In this document: positions 7,631-17,662 of the stretch, piece after piece
Layout: each line of letters starts with the position of its first letter
How positions within the stretch are numbered: position 1 is the stretch's first letter
Assembly: GCF_913055835.1 (NCBI RefSeq)
Contig: NZ_CAJXKQ010000001.1
Span: forward strand, 248,001-312,000
Source of the DNA: an uncultured Marinobacter sp.
GTDB taxonomy: Bacteria; Pseudomonadota; Gammaproteobacteria; Pseudomonadales; Oleiphilaceae
Length of the DNA: 64,000 bases
Direction of reading: 5' to 3'
Position numbers and translations under genes: made by a program
Notes under the pieces: model-generated
The model's database searches: none
Seen by the model: the letters and a program-made list of their open reading frames with translations, nothing else
What the model was told of the DNA's origin: nothing

Positions 7631-9634
7631 ATGGCTAAGCACGACCTTGATCCCAATTACCTGGATCCCAACTACGAGCCGGTAGTCAACCATACTGAAA
7701 ACACCCCATTCCACCAGGTCCTTGCCGCACGCATGCAGCGACGCACGCTGATGAAAGGCAGCGTCGGCGCAGCGCTTGCCAGTGTTATGGGCCTGGGGCT
7801 TGCCGGCTGTGGCAGCGACAGCGACGACAGCACCACCAGCAGCAATGTGTCGAGCACCGATATCGGTTTCAAGGCGGTGCCGACATCAACGGCTAACGAA
7901 GTGGTTGTTCCAGAAGGCTACTCCTCCGAAACATTCCTGCCCTGGGGCACTCCCATCACCGGGTCTTACCCTGAGTACAAGCCGGATGGCACCAATACCG
8001 GCGCGGAGCAGGAGCAGCAGGTGGGCATGCACCACGACGGCGTGCACTTCTTCCCGATTGACCTGAAGGCTGGCGGCAACAGCTCAACCGAAGGCCTTCT
8101 GGTGATGAACCATGAGTACATTGCCCAGGGTGCGTTGCATGCCAACGGAGCCACCTATGTTAACGATATGCGCCCTGCGGACGAAGTTCGCAAGGAAATC
8201 GCTGCACACGGTGTTTCCGTTGTGCACATCAAGCAAGACGCCAATGGCAAGTGGGATATTGTGTTTGGCAGCCCATTCAACCGTCGCATCACCGGCAACA
8301 CCGAAATGGATATTCGTGGTCCGGTCCGCGGGTATAGCAAACTGATCACTAAGTACAGCCCCGATGCAACCGAGACCCGCGGCACGCTGAATAACTGTGC
8401 AATGGGGCCCACCCCCTGGGGAACCTACCTGGCCGCTGAAGAGAACTGGCACGGCTACTTCGCCAACGGTGACGCCACACAGCCCCGGGAACAGTCCCGC
8501 CATGGCGTAGGCAGTTCCAGCCGATATGACTGGGAACTGGCCGACAGTGCTGAGGACCAGTACGTTCGATTCAATGTGAGCACCATTGGCGCAACGGCTG
8601 CCGATGACTATCGCAATGAAGCCAACACCTACGGCTACATGGTTGAGATCGATCCGTTTACTCCTGAAAACAAGCCACAAAAGCGAACAGCCCTGGGCCG
8701 ATTCGGTCACGAGGGTGTGATCTTCGCACCGGCCAGGGAAGGCGAACCGGTGGTTTGCTACTCCGGCGATGACTCCCGTTTCGAGTACATCTACAAATTC
8801 GTGTCGTCGAAGCCCTACTACGCCGCCACGGCCGGTGGATATCTGTTGGATGAAGGTACTCTCTACGTAGCTCGGTTCAATGACGACGGTTCAGGCGACT
8901 GGTTGTCACTGGATCTCGACGACGCCGACTTTGCGGCCAAGGTTGCTGCGGCCGAGGGCACTCAGGTGGGTGATGTCCAGTTTGACGGTTTTGAAAACCA
9001 GGCTGACGTGCTTCTGAACACCCGTCTGGCCGCCGATATCGCCGGTGCAACCCCGATGGACCGTCCGGAGTGGGGGGCCGTCGACCCGAATTCTGGCCAG
9101 GTTTATTTCACCCTGACCAACAATTCCCGCCGGACAGAAGAACAGGTGAATGCAGCGAACCCGAACGCTAACAACCGCACTGGCCACATCATTCGCTGGA
9201 GCGAGGAAGGCAACGACCACACCGCTACCACTTTTGACTGGGACATCTTTGTGTTCGCCGGTGAGCAGGGTACGGAAACCGTGGTAGACGACGAGGTGAT
9301 CGTATCCCTGACTGACGACAACATCTTCAACAGCCCGGATGGCCTGTGGTTCGACTACAATGGCCGTCTCTGGATCCAGACCGATGGCTCCGATGCTGCC
9401 CCGTACCAGAACAACATGATGCTGGCCGCCAATCCGGAGACCCGCGAAATCAAGCGCTTCTTCGTTGGTCCCGTGGGCTGTGAGGTAACCGGCGTTGTCT
9501 CCACTCCGGATGTGAAGACCATGTTCGTTAACATCCAGCACCCTGACGGAAACTGGCCGGATTCCAGCGATCCGCGCCCGCGCGATGCAACTGTCATCGT
9601 TACCAAGGACGACGGCGGTGTCATCGGCGCGTGA
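7631..9634 (+). CDS. phoX: PhoX family alkaline phosphatase (DUF839)
   Basis: A 667-residue exported phosphatase of the PhoX family, which uses calcium and iron to release phosphate from organic esters. A twin-arginine signal (QRRTLMKG, Arg 37-38) sits after an unusual ~35-residue N-terminal extension, and a lipobox-like LAGC ends at Cys60, so it may be a Tat-exported lipoprotein. The body shows conserved PhoX segments such as NCAMGPTPWGTYLAAEENWHG and GRFGHEGVIFAP. It is followed by a good terminator and appears monocistronic. Phosphate-starvation control is inferred. Confidence 0.9.
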   Translation: MAKHDLDPNYLDPNYEPVVNHTENTPFHQVLAARMQRRTLMKGSVGAALASVMGLGLAGCGSDSDDSTTSSNVSSTDIGFKAVPTSTANEVVVPEGYSSETFLPWGTPITGSYPEYKPDGTNTGAEQEQQVGMHHDGVHFFPIDLKAGGNSSTEGLLVMNHEYIAQGALHANGATYVNDMRPADEVRKEIAAHGVSVVHIKQDANGKWDIVFGSPFNRRITGNTEMDIRGPVRGYSKLITKYSPDATETRGTLNNCAMGPTPWGTYLAAEENWHGYFANGDATQPREQSRHGVGSSSRYDWELADSAEDQYVRFNVSTIGATAADDYRNEANTYGYMVEIDPFTPENKPQKRTALGRFGHEGVIFAPAREGEPVVCYSGDDSRFEYIYKFVSSKPYYAATAGGYLLDEGTLYVARFNDDGSGDWLSLDLDDADFAAKVAAAEGTQVGDVQFDGFENQADVLLNTRLAADIAGATPMDRPEWGAVDPNSGQVYFTLTNNSRRTEEQVNAANPNANNRTGHIIRWSEEGNDHTATTFDWDIFVFAGEQGTETVVDDEVIVSLTDDNIFNSPDGLWFDYNGRLWIQTDGSDAAPYQNNMMLAANPETREIKRFFVGPVGCEVTGVVSTPDVKTMFVNIQHPDGNWPDSSDPRPRDATVIVTKDDGGVIGA

Positions 9635-9660
9635 GCCCAGGCTGAAGTAGCCTTCTGAAT

Positions 9661-9712
9661 ACCGCAAACCCGGCCCACTCGGTAACAGAGTGCGTCGGGT
9701 TTGCGGTTTTTT
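9661..9712 (+). terminator. Intrinsic terminator after phoX
   Basis: A 12-bp inverted repeat (ACCGCAAACCCG at 9661-9672, its complement at 9696-9707) with a small nested hairpin in the loop is followed by a run of T to 9712. Confidence 0.9.
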
Positions 9713-9853
9713 GTTTCAGAAACGCTATTCCCCGCCGATATGCATATTAAATACACTAAAGTATGAGTTATAAACTCATGTCAATTCTTTAGTCTCCACA
9801 ATGGCCTTTAATAGCAAAATGTTTGCAGAAATAACAAAAAAGAAGAGGTTTCT

Positions 9854-11494
9854 ATGGGCTTATTGGACCGGGCATCAGTTCTATGGGGGGTGGCGATTGC
9901 CGCTGTTCTTGCAGTCGTCTCTGCAGTGGTGGCGCCTTTGCTAGGCCTGGAACCCGTCTCAATTCTCATCGGTCTTGTAGTCGGTCTTGTGGCTGCCGGC
10001 GGCTTCCTGATTATCAGGGTGTTGGAGCCAACCGAGCGAGGTCTCCAGGCGCTGAATGACGGCACCCTGGCCGACGGTCATCCGCTGCAGGCCCAGTGCC
10101 GCCAACTGCTGGCCGACGCCAGGGCGGGGCGCTCTTTGGTGGAAACCTTGTCCGGGAGCGCCGACAAAAACGCTATCTCCGCAGCCCAGGTGTCTTTCGC
10201 AGCAGATCAACTGAAGCTCCGGCTTGACCGCCAGGTGGAAGAAACCGCCCAGATGGCCGACTACGCCGGCCAGATCACCGAGACTGTCCGGGAGTCCTCC
10301 GAACAGGCCACAAATGCAGCCACCATGGCACTTCAGAACAAGCAGGTTAGTACCGAGGGCCGTGAAGCCTTGATATCGGCCATCGACAGTGTGCGGGCTG
10401 TGCATGAGCAATCCGGCGAAAACCTTCGGCTGATCCAGGAACTGAACGAAAAATCCAACAAGATCCAGGGCGTGACCACCACGATCCAGGGTATTGCCGA
10501 ACAGACCAACCTGCTTGCCCTCAACGCCGCCATCGAGGCGGCCAGGGCCGGCGATCAGGGTCGCGGATTTGCGGTGGTGGCCGACGAAGTACGCCAGTTG
10601 GCGGGCCGAACCGCTCAGGCAACGGGTGAAGTGGCGGAAACCCTGGAGGAAATACGGTCTGATACCACCCTCATCGTGTCCCGCATCGAAGACCTCGCCC
10701 GCAGCATTGAGGAAGGGCTGTCGTCTGTCGAAAGTGTGGGCGGGCGCCTTGAACAGATCAGTGAGCAGTCCGAGCGGGTTCAACAACAGGTTGCCCGGAT
10801 AGCTGAAATCGACCAGAACAACGAGCAGAGTCTGGCTCAGGTGTTCTCCGCGATTGAAACCGTGCGCGACCAGATTTCCGAGAGCGACACCAGTGTTTCC
10901 TCGTTGGCAGAGCAGGCGGCTACACTCATGGAACTGGCGGAGAAAGCCAATGCCTCATTCGCATTGAACAGCGAAGCAAGTTACCACCGTCCCTTCTTCG
11001 ATCAGGCCAGAGCGGGCGCTGACCAGATTGGTCAGATGTTCGAGCAGGCAATCCGGGATGGCAAGCTCTCTGAGAGTGCGCTGTTCGACAAGACCCGGAC
11101 TCCGATCCCGAACACCCACCCGCCAAAGTACTCGAGTAGCTTTGACAAGTTTACCGATCAGTATCTGCCGGCGATTCAGGAGCAGGTGAAAAATGCCCAT
11201 GAGGCCATTGTCTTTGCCATAGCCGCTGCCCCAGACGGGTATGTACCGACCCACAACCGCGATTTCGCCCACGCACCGACCGGAGATCCGAAGGTGGATC
11301 TGGTCAAGAGCCGGAGCAAGCGGCTATTCAACGATCGAACAGGCATCCGTTGTGGCACCCACACCGAGAACATGCTCCTGCAGACCTATCGCAGAGATAC
11401 CGGCGAAATCATGCATGACCTCTCCGTACCTATTTATGTCAATGGCAAGCATTGGGGCGGTTTCCGGCTGGGCTACCGTCCGGATAATCACTGA
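9854..11494 (+). CDS. Methyl-accepting chemotaxis protein with cytosolic C-terminal sensor-like domain
   Basis: A 546-residue chemoreceptor. Two hydrophobic segments lie at about residues 8-30 and 35-56 with almost no periplasmic loop between them. The MCP signalling domain follows, with its hairpin tip [21 protein letters not shown] near residue 214. After the signalling domain there is an extra region of about 150 residues (from about 395) containing [13 protein letters not shown] and [11 protein letters not shown], as in soluble sensor domains attached to the C-terminus of some Pseudomonas-type MCPs. Input is therefore probably cytosolic. No chemotaxis genes adjoin it. Confidence 0.9.
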   Translation: MGLLDRASVLWGVAIAAVLAVVSAVVAPLLGLEPVSILIGLVVGLVAAGGFLIIRVLEPTERGLQALNDGTLADGHPLQAQCRQLLADARAGRSLVETLSGSADKNAISAAQVSFAADQLKLRLDRQVEETAQMADYAGQITETVRESSEQATNAATMALQNKQVSTEGREALISAIDSVRAVHEQSGENLRLIQELNEKSNKIQGVTTTIQGIAEQTNLLALNAAIEAARAGDQGRGFAVVADEVRQLAGRTAQATGEVAETLEEIRSDTTLIVSRIEDLARSIEEGLSSVESVGGRLEQISEQSERVQQQVARIAEIDQNNEQSLAQVFSAIETVRDQISESDTSVSSLAEQAATLMELAEKANASFALNSEASYHRPFFDQARAGADQIGQMFEQAIRDGKLSESALFDKTRTPIPNTHPPKYSSSFDKFTDQYLPAIQEQVKNAHEAIVFAIAAAPDGYVPTHNRDFAHAPTGDPKVDLVKSRSKRLFNDRTGIRCGTHTENMLLQTYRRDTGEIMHDLSVPIYVNGKHWGGFRLGYRPDNH

Positions 11495-11562
11495 CCGTGT
11501 CGGGATTTTCGACTATGGGGGCTGTGGTAGACTCCGATTAACCGATCAATAGGAGACTTGAC

Positions 11563-11928
11563 TTGGCTGAACCGGAGTTTATTCCTGCCGACGCAGACCC
11601 CGCCTCCCGGCGCAGAGACCCGGCGCGTAATCTGGCAGTGGTGGTCTACATCCTTCAGGCGTTGTCTTTTTTCGTAGGGGGCATTACTGGTCTGGCGGGC
11701 GTGATTATCAATTACGTCAAACTGGATGACGTCCGCAATACCTGGGTGGAGCAGCACTTCCGCTGGCAAATCCGCACCTTCTGGATTGGCCTGCTCTGGA
11801 CCGTGATTGGCATCGTGACAACCCCGATTATCATCGGCTGGTTCATTATCCTTGGTATTTCTATCTGGATCATCTACCGGATTGTTAAAGGTGCCCTGGC
11901 CCTCAATGACGGCAAGGCGCCCTCCTGA
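11563..11928 (+). CDS. DUF4870-like small membrane protein
   Basis: A 121-residue protein with three to four hydrophobic segments (around residues 27-50, 68-90 and 88-110) and a short polar N-terminus. The start is TTG 11563, preceded by AGGAG at the right distance. The pattern resembles DUF4870-type membrane proteins. An 8-bp inverted repeat (GGCGCCCT / AGGGCGCC, 11916-11937) overlaps its stop codon but lacks a T tract. Function unknown. Confidence 0.75.
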   Translation: MAEPEFIPADADPASRRRDPARNLAVVVYILQALSFFVGGITGLAGVIINYVKLDDVRNTWVEQHFRWQIRTFWIGLLWTVIGIVTTPIIIGWFIILGISIWIIYRIVKGALALNDGKAPS

Positions 11929-11942
11929 AAGGGCGCCGTGGG

Positions 11943-13256
11943 TCAATCTTCGGTGACTTCCTTCAGCCGTATGGCACTGAACATCCCAGCCAGTCCCATC
12001 AGGCCCAGAACGATAATGACCGCCACTTCTGAGATCATCGATACGAGGGCGGTCAGGCCGCCGGTAACCAGCAGCAGAACACCGATGACTGTGTTGCTCA
12101 CCGCCGTGTAATCGGTGCGCTTGTTACCCCCGGCCATATCGACCAGATAGGTTTTACGGCCCAGCCTGACGCCCGCATGGGCAATGCTCAGCACGAAAAA
12201 GGCGATCGGGTAAAACCAGACGCTGCCGATTTCCGTCCCGATGAAGAGCGCGGTGAAGCCGACGAGCAGGCACACGCCGCTGGCCATTGCCGCTCCACGG
12301 ATCATGACCCTGCGGCTGGAGGTGTCTGCAGCCCAGCCCCAGAAGCTGGCACTCAGTGAACTGGCGAGGCTGCTGGCCAGCAGGAAGATACCCAGCATCC
12401 AGCCAATGTCGGATTCTCTTTGAGCAAGCACCACGAAGTAGGGCGACGCCAGGGCCGAGCAGAGTAGCAAGGCCCGGGTGATCACGAAGTTTCTGAACGG
12501 GACATCATCGCGGAGCAGGGAAAGGCTCCGAAACGCCTCGTTGATGGCGTTGCCCCCACCGCCTGTTTCACCGTCATACTCTTTCACTCCGGCGAACAGA
12601 AAACCCGCAATCACCCAGAGCACACCGGCGAGAAGCAGGAGCACGGTATAAAAAGCAACCGTCGGATCGCCGCGCTCCCAGAACAGCAGGGCGGTCAACA
12701 CAACGGTGGCAGAGCCGCCGATGGTGGAGGCCAGTCCGCTGAGTCTCCCCCGGCGGGTTTTCGGGATGCATTTGCCCTGCACATCTTTCATGGACACTGA
12801 GCAGAATCCGCGGGCCAGAGAGAATACGATCAGGGCGGCAATAATCCCCGAGCCGGCGGCGTAACCCTCAAGAAACCAGATGCTGGCTGCCATGGCCACG
12901 ACGCTGGCGGCCTGGCCGAAGCTCCCGAGGGTCCAGAACCACTTGCGAACGGGTTTGCGGCGCACCCAGGCTGCAATGACCATCTGTGGGACCAGGGAGC
13001 CGGACTCCCGGATTGGTACCAGCCAGGCCACCAGGGCGGGTGCTCCGATGGCGCTCATTAGCCAGGCCAGCACGGTTTTGGGACTGATCAGCAAGTCACC
13101 CAGCTTGGTCAGGACGTTACTGGCGAGAATCAGGAAAAAATTACGGGGTACCTCGCGGCAGGCTTCCTCCGGAATGTCTTTACAAACCCGCGCATCTTCT
13201 TCGTTGGCAATCAGGCTGTAAAGCTGGTCGATGGTGTCCTTTCTGCTCTCGGGCAA
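11943..13256 (-). CDS. MFS transporter
   Basis: A 437-residue protein with about 12 hydrophobic segments, typical of the major facilitator superfamily. The start is assigned to TTG 13256, which has an excellent GGAGGA site seven bases upstream. The longest open frame runs to 13397, but its extra 47 residues have no RBS support. A hydrophilic N-terminal segment of ~40 residues (NEEDARVCKDIPEEACREVP) precedes the first span. Substrate unknown. It converges with the small membrane protein gene and diverges from rlmJ. Confidence 0.85.
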   Translation of the reverse strand: MPESRKDTIDQLYSLIANEEDARVCKDIPEEACREVPRNFFLILASNVLTKLGDLLISPKTVLAWLMSAIGAPALVAWLVPIRESGSLVPQMVIAAWVRRKPVRKWFWTLGSFGQAASVVAMAASIWFLEGYAAGSGIIAALIVFSLARGFCSVSMKDVQGKCIPKTRRGRLSGLASTIGGSATVVLTALLFWERGDPTVAFYTVLLLLAGVLWVIAGFLFAGVKEYDGETGGGGNAINEAFRSLSLLRDDVPFRNFVITRALLLCSALASPYFVVLAQRESDIGWMLGIFLLASSLASSLSASFWGWAADTSSRRVMIRGAAMASGVCLLVGFTALFIGTEIGSVWFYPIAFFVLSIAHAGVRLGRKTYLVDMAGGNKRTDYTAVSNTVIGVLLLVTGGLTALVSMISEVAVIIVLGLMGLAGMFSAIRLKEVTED

Positions 13257-13442
13257 ACCGCTGTCCTCCGGAAAATGAGTCGAAAGGATACCAGCGTGGG
13301 CTCCTATTCTTAAGTGCGGAGTACGCCAGTTACGGGCAATCAGACCAGATGGCGAAACAGTGATCGTGATTCCGGCTATCACTCTTGCCCTGAGCATCCG
13401 TGATCGGGCCTAATGGCCCGGTCACCAGGGAGCGATTATTGT

Positions 13443-14282
13443 ATGTTGAGTTATCTACACGCCTTCCACGCCGGCAACTTTGCCGATGTTCAGAAGCACG
13501 GTGCCTTGGCGCTTGCTCTTTCAATGATGCAGGCGAAGAAATCAGGCATAGCCTGTTTCGACACCCATGCCGGCAGCGCCATCTATGATTTGCGCAGTGA
13601 GCGGGCCCGGAAGACAGGAGAGGCCGACGAGGGTGTTCAAAAACTGTGGAGCGCCAGAGACGGACTAAGGGCCGAGGATTGGAAGCCGTTTCTGGACGTG
13701 CTGGAAGGGTTCAATGCCGGTACGGGAAAACTGTCTGTTTACCCGGGTTCACCGGCCTGGTTCCAGCATTTTCTCCGGCCCTCGGATGCGTTGACAGTTT
13801 TCGAGCTTCATCCATCCGAGAGTGAACAACTTTCAGGTTGGGCCTCCGAGGCCCCTATTCGTGTGCTCAGGCAGGATGGCCTGGCTGGTCTTCTGAAGCA
13901 GTTGCCACCGAAGCAGCCCCGGCTGCTTACGCTGATTGATCCCTCTTACGAGATCAAATCGGATTACGCTGACGTTGCAGAAACGCTTGGGAAAGCCTGG
14001 CAGAAATGCCGTCATGGGGTTTATCTTGTCTGGTATCCGATACTCACCAGCGGGCTGCAGGCGCAGTTGAAAGAGGCGGTCAGGCGCACCGACCTGCGCA
14101 AGGTGCTGTGCAGCGAGGTACACCTGCGCCGCCCGCCGGAGCGAGGCATGGTCGGTTCAGGCATGCTGGTGGTAAACCCGCCCTGGGGCTTCGATTCCCG
14201 TCTGTCCGCAATGATGAGCGATGTTGCCGGGCCCGAGGTTTTGAATATGACCCATGATATCGGATGGCTGGTGCCGGAGTGA
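13443..14282 (+). CDS. rlmJ: 23S rRNA (adenine(2030)-N6)-methyltransferase
   Basis: A 279-residue SAM-dependent enzyme that methylates A2030 of 23S rRNA. The start MLSYLHAFHAGNFADVQKH matches the conserved RlmJ N-terminus, so ATG 13443 is chosen over an earlier in-frame codon. The catalytic motif reads DPSY (LIDPSYEIKSDY) where E. coli has DPPY. The substitution keeps the Asp and Tyr, so activity is likely retained. Single gene between divergent and convergent neighbours. Confidence 0.93.
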   Translation: MLSYLHAFHAGNFADVQKHGALALALSMMQAKKSGIACFDTHAGSAIYDLRSERARKTGEADEGVQKLWSARDGLRAEDWKPFLDVLEGFNAGTGKLSVYPGSPAWFQHFLRPSDALTVFELHPSESEQLSGWASEAPIRVLRQDGLAGLLKQLPPKQPRLLTLIDPSYEIKSDYADVAETLGKAWQKCRHGVYLVWYPILTSGLQAQLKEAVRRTDLRKVLCSEVHLRRPPERGMVGSGMLVVNPPWGFDSRLSAMMSDVAGPEVLNMTHDIGWLVPE

Positions 14283-14291
14283 TCCGCTAGC

Positions 14292-15371
14292 CTACTCTGG
14301 TGTGTTGGCTTCCTTCTCTTCGATCAGTTGCTGCACTCGCTCAAAAATACGCTGCCCACTGTCTCCCGTGTGTTCCAGATAAATGTCACGCACGGGCATG
14401 CTGGCCTGCCGGAAAACCTCGCGCTCAGCATTGGTGAGTCGGACGACCTTCAGGTGCCCCTCTTCCAGCATTGTTTCAAGCCGCGTCTGATTGAGCTCTT
14501 CCTGGGTCTCCCAGGCGATCTGTGCAACATCGTCGAGACCGTTATTCAGCCATTGCTGCTGTTTTTCGGGCAACGCGTTGTACCAATCAAGATTGGACAC
14601 CACGGAAGCAACGAACTGCGCTGGCCGGGCTAGCGTCATAGTGCTCTGGACTTCATAGAAATCCATTTCCTCGATGGCGAACACCGGATTGCTCTGGCCA
14701 TCGATCTTGCGCAGTTGCAGATCGCTGTAGACCTGAGAATAGGGGATCTGGCTCGGTTCGGCGCCATAGGCCTTAAAGGCTTCCTCGGCCATATCGGATG
14801 TCATGGTGCGGATACGCTGGCCTTTGAAATCGTCCGGTGTGCGAAGCGGCTTGTTGGCAGTCCATGCCATCCAGCCCTCAGGTACAAAGCCCAACAGCTT
14901 CATGTTCTCCCGGGCGTAGGGCTGTTCAAACAGACCGAGCAATTGCGGGCTCGCCAGAACCTCTCGGGTTACCTCAGCGTCGTCCGGCAGGACATAGTGC
15001 AGGGTAAACAGACCAACTTCAGGAATGGTGTTGGCAAGGTGTCCGGGCGAGGCGAAGGCGAGGCTGACCGAACCATTCTGGACCAGCTCCGTGAGCTGGG
15101 CCGAGGTTCCCAGTGAACCATAGGGAAAAATGTCGATTTCGACCTTGCCATCGGAGCGCTCTTCAATTCGCTCTTTCAGCGCTTCGGCATAGGCGTGCTG
15201 GACACTACCCTCAATTTCTTCCAGAGCGAAGCGCCAGGTGACGGGGTATTCGGGCGCTTCCGGTGCTTGCGCGGTTCTGTCCCCGCTGTCGGTCTGGCTG
15301 TCTGAACAACCGGTCAGTGCAGTGGCCAATGCGAGGCTTAATGGCCAGAACCTGAAACGGGCGGTGGGCAT
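14292..15371 (-). CDS. TRAP transporter substrate-binding protein, DctP family (lipoprotein)
   Basis: A 359-residue binding protein with a lipoprotein signal (LTGC, Cys about 22). Family features include the VTWRFALEEIEGSV-like first strand, the PEGWMAWTANKPLRTPDDFKG region and the KIDGQSNP segment, as in DctP-type proteins that deliver organic acids to TRAP permeases. No DctQ or DctM gene adjoins it, so it is an orphan subunit here; the TRAP operon at 44.5 kb has its own, unrelated binding protein. Ligand unknown. Confidence 0.87.
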   Translation of the reverse strand: MPTARFRFWPLSLALATALTGCSDSQTDSGDRTAQAPEAPEYPVTWRFALEEIEGSVQHAYAEALKERIEERSDGKVEIDIFPYGSLGTSAQLTELVQNGSVSLAFASPGHLANTIPEVGLFTLHYVLPDDAEVTREVLASPQLLGLFEQPYARENMKLLGFVPEGWMAWTANKPLRTPDDFKGQRIRTMTSDMAEEAFKAYGAEPSQIPYSQVYSDLQLRKIDGQSNPVFAIEEMDFYEVQSTMTLARPAQFVASVVSNLDWYNALPEKQQQWLNNGLDDVAQIAWETQEELNQTRLETMLEEGHLKVVRLTNAEREVFRQASMPVRDIYLEHTGDSGQRIFERVQQLIEEKEANTPE

Positions 15372-15540
15372 AACGGGGCTCCAGTTTTCTCAATCCTTGT
15401 CTGCTATCGGTATACAAGGTAACACAAGAATGCCCAATGCCGTGGGTAACCGGGTCCGATTGGATTACACTGTCGGCCAAACGATCCAGTGGCGAAAGGA
15501 GAGAGTTGATGCAGTTTGAGTGGCTGGCAGGAGGCCGTGA

Positions 15541-16446
15541 ATGAAGAACCAGAAACAGGCAATGCTCTATGGCCTTGGCACAGTGCTGTTGTGGTCCACG
15601 GTGGCAACCGCATTCAAGCTCTCCCTGAGAGAGTTGGCTCCCGTTCAGATGTTGTTGATTGCCTGCAGTGCATCGGTGGTCGTCATGGCCGTCATTCTGA
15701 TTCTGCAGGGGCGCTGGCATCTGGTGTTTTCACTCAGTCGCAAACAGTACGCCCAGTCTTTTGGCATGGGTCTGATCAATCCCTGTCTTTACTATTTCCT
15801 GTTGTTCGGTGCTTTTGACCGACTGCCCGCCCAGGAAGCGCAACCGCTGAACTACACCTGGGCCCTGGTGCTGGCCTACATGTCGGTACCGTTTCTGGGG
15901 CACCGGCTGCGCAGGCTGGATATTGTCGCGGGCCTGATCTGCTACGCCGGCGTGGTGGTCATTGCCACCCGTGGCGCCGTGACTTCCCTGAGTTTCGAGG
16001 ATCCGCTCGGGGTTTCTCTCGCCCTTGGCAGTACCGTGGTCTGGGCGTCCTACTGGATTATTGCTACCCGGGATACCCGTGATCCGGTGGTTGGCCTGTT
16101 CCTGAATTTCATGTGCGGGCTGCCGGTGATTCTGCTGATTTGCTGGTGGACGGAGGGCCTGAACTTCGCTAGTGGAACCTCCCTTGCGGCTGCGGTTTAC
16201 GTTGGTGTGTTCGAGATGGGCATTGCGTTCGTACTCTGGTCCTACGCCATGAAGAAGGCGGAGAACACCTCGAAGGTCAGCAACCTGATTTTTATCTCTC
16301 CGTTCCTTTCGCTGGTATTCATTTACTTCATTCTGGGCGAGCATATCCTGCCCTCCACCTACATTGGCCTGGTTCTGATCATGATGGGGCTCTGGATCCA
16401 GCAGAAAAAGGTCAAAGACCGGGAAGAGGCCCTGAACCTTGGCTAG
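15541..16446 (+). CDS. EamA/DMT family transporter
   Basis: A 301-residue protein with ten predicted membrane segments arranged as two EamA repeats (about residues 8-140 and 150-290), as in drug/metabolite exporters. The ATG is preceded by GGAGG. Its last eight bases overlap the TTG start of the GIY-YIG gene, suggesting coupled translation. Substrate unknown. Confidence 0.88.
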   Translation: MKNQKQAMLYGLGTVLLWSTVATAFKLSLRELAPVQMLLIACSASVVVMAVILILQGRWHLVFSLSRKQYAQSFGMGLINPCLYYFLLFGAFDRLPAQEAQPLNYTWALVLAYMSVPFLGHRLRRLDIVAGLICYAGVVVIATRGAVTSLSFEDPLGVSLALGSTVVWASYWIIATRDTRDPVVGLFLNFMCGLPVILLICWWTEGLNFASGTSLAAAVYVGVFEMGIAFVLWSYAMKKAENTSKVSNLIFISPFLSLVFIYFILGEHILPSTYIGLVLIMMGLWIQQKKVKDREEALNLG

Positions 16447-16714
16447 CTGGTTCATTTATATGGTGCGAACTGCACGTGGGGCGCTTTATACCGGCATTAC
16501 CACCGACGTGGAGCGGCGCTTTAATGAACATCAGTCCGGTGCTCCCAGGGGAGCGCGTAGTTTGAGGGGCAAGGGACCGCTGGAGCTGGTATATAGCGCG
16601 GCTGCCGGCGACAGGAGCCGGGCCTCACGGCTGGAGTGGCACGTCAAACAGTGGCCCCGGCCCAGGAAAGAGGCTCTGGCCCGGGGCGAGCTCAAGCTGC
16701 CAGATGACGTTTGA
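16439..16714 (+). CDS. GIY-YIG nuclease family protein (UPF0213-like)
   Basis: A 91-residue single-domain GIY-YIG protein, the usual size of the YhbQ/UPF0213 group. The motif appears as FIYMVRTARGALYTGIT, followed by the conserved Arg in DVERRFNEH and a late Glu in the RASRLEWHVKQW segment. Start is TTG 16439, overlapping the EamA gene. The group has been linked to DNA processing, but roles are poorly defined. Its 3' end overlaps the convergent hydrolase gene by 23 bp. Confidence 0.87.
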   Translation: MASWFIYMVRTARGALYTGITTDVERRFNEHQSGAPRGARSLRGKGPLELVYSAAAGDRSRASRLEWHVKQWPRPRKEALARGELKLPDDV

Positions 16715-17585
16715 TGTGCGCGCCGGCGGTCTCCATCGCGGCGGTGGCACGGTCGAGCTGGCCGCTATGCACCTGGAATACGTGCCATAGACTGTTATAA
16801 ATCTCGAGGCGGGTCTCTACATCTTGCCGGTTTGCCGCCGCGGCCAGCCGCTCGGCATCGTTCAGCAGGATTTCCTGGCTTCCTACCTGTACCAGCAACG
16901 GCGGCAGTCCGCCCAGATCGCCGAATATGGGGGATATCAATGGATTGCTCAGGGATTCCTGACCGGCGTAGAGTTTAGCCGCTTTACTGGTCCAGCTGGC
17001 CTGGAGTACCGGCTCACATTCCGGCGCGTAGAGGTGGTCCTGGGTAAGATCCACCCAGGGTGAGAACACCGTAAGCGATGCCGGCACAGGCGCACCCTTA
17101 TCTCGCAGCCGCATGGCGAGGGCTACGGCGAGCCCCCCGCCAGCGGAATCTCCGGCGACAGCAATCTGCTCCGGTTTGAATCCTTCCTCGAGTAGTCCGT
17201 TCCAGCAAGCTTCAGCGTCATCCAGGGCGGCGGGGAAGGGAAATTCGGGTGCCAGCCGGTAATCCGGCGTAATGACGCTGCAGCCACTGGTTTTGGCCAG
17301 GTGCCCGGTTATGCCACGGTGGGTGTTGGAGGAACCGATAATATAGCCCCCGCCATGCAGGTAAAGCACCGCGCCATTAGGGGTATTGCCGAAGCCGGTC
17401 CGGGTAACCGGAACATTGCCAACCCTGGTGTTTTCAAACATTGCGCCTTTTGGCGGTATCGAACTGCGGTAAGCCTGGCGCACAACGCGTCGCTGAAGTG
17501 GAACGGGTACCGCCGGGTTGAGAATCGGTCTGACTAACCGGTTCATGGTCTGGCGCAACGCATTCTCCAGAAGCTGTTGCAACAT
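16692..17585 (-). CDS. Alpha/beta hydrolase, hormone-sensitive-lipase type esterase
   Basis: A 297-residue cytosolic esterase. The oxyanion-hole motif HGGGYIIGS (about 75-83) and nucleophile motif GDSAGG (about 145-150) define the HSL (family IV) group; the Asp in ILLND and the His in SLWHVFQ complete the triad. Related enzymes hydrolyse short- to medium-chain acyl esters. The start is near a divergent neighbour at 17663, leaving a 77-bp shared promoter region. Confidence 0.9.
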   Translation of the reverse strand: MLQQLLENALRQTMNRLVRPILNPAVPVPLQRRVVRQAYRSSIPPKGAMFENTRVGNVPVTRTGFGNTPNGAVLYLHGGGYIIGSSNTHRGITGHLAKTSGCSVITPDYRLAPEFPFPAALDDAEACWNGLLEEGFKPEQIAVAGDSAGGGLAVALAMRLRDKGAPVPASLTVFSPWVDLTQDHLYAPECEPVLQASWTSKAAKLYAGQESLSNPLISPIFGDLGGLPPLLVQVGSQEILLNDAERLAAAANRQDVETRLEIYNSLWHVFQVHSGQLDRATAAMETAGAHIKRHLAA

Positions 17586-17662
17586 CTGTGTCTTTCCCCT
17601 GCTATGGGTTAGGATTGGAGGCCAAAATTTATAACCTATTCATGACAGGCGTTTAACTCTAC

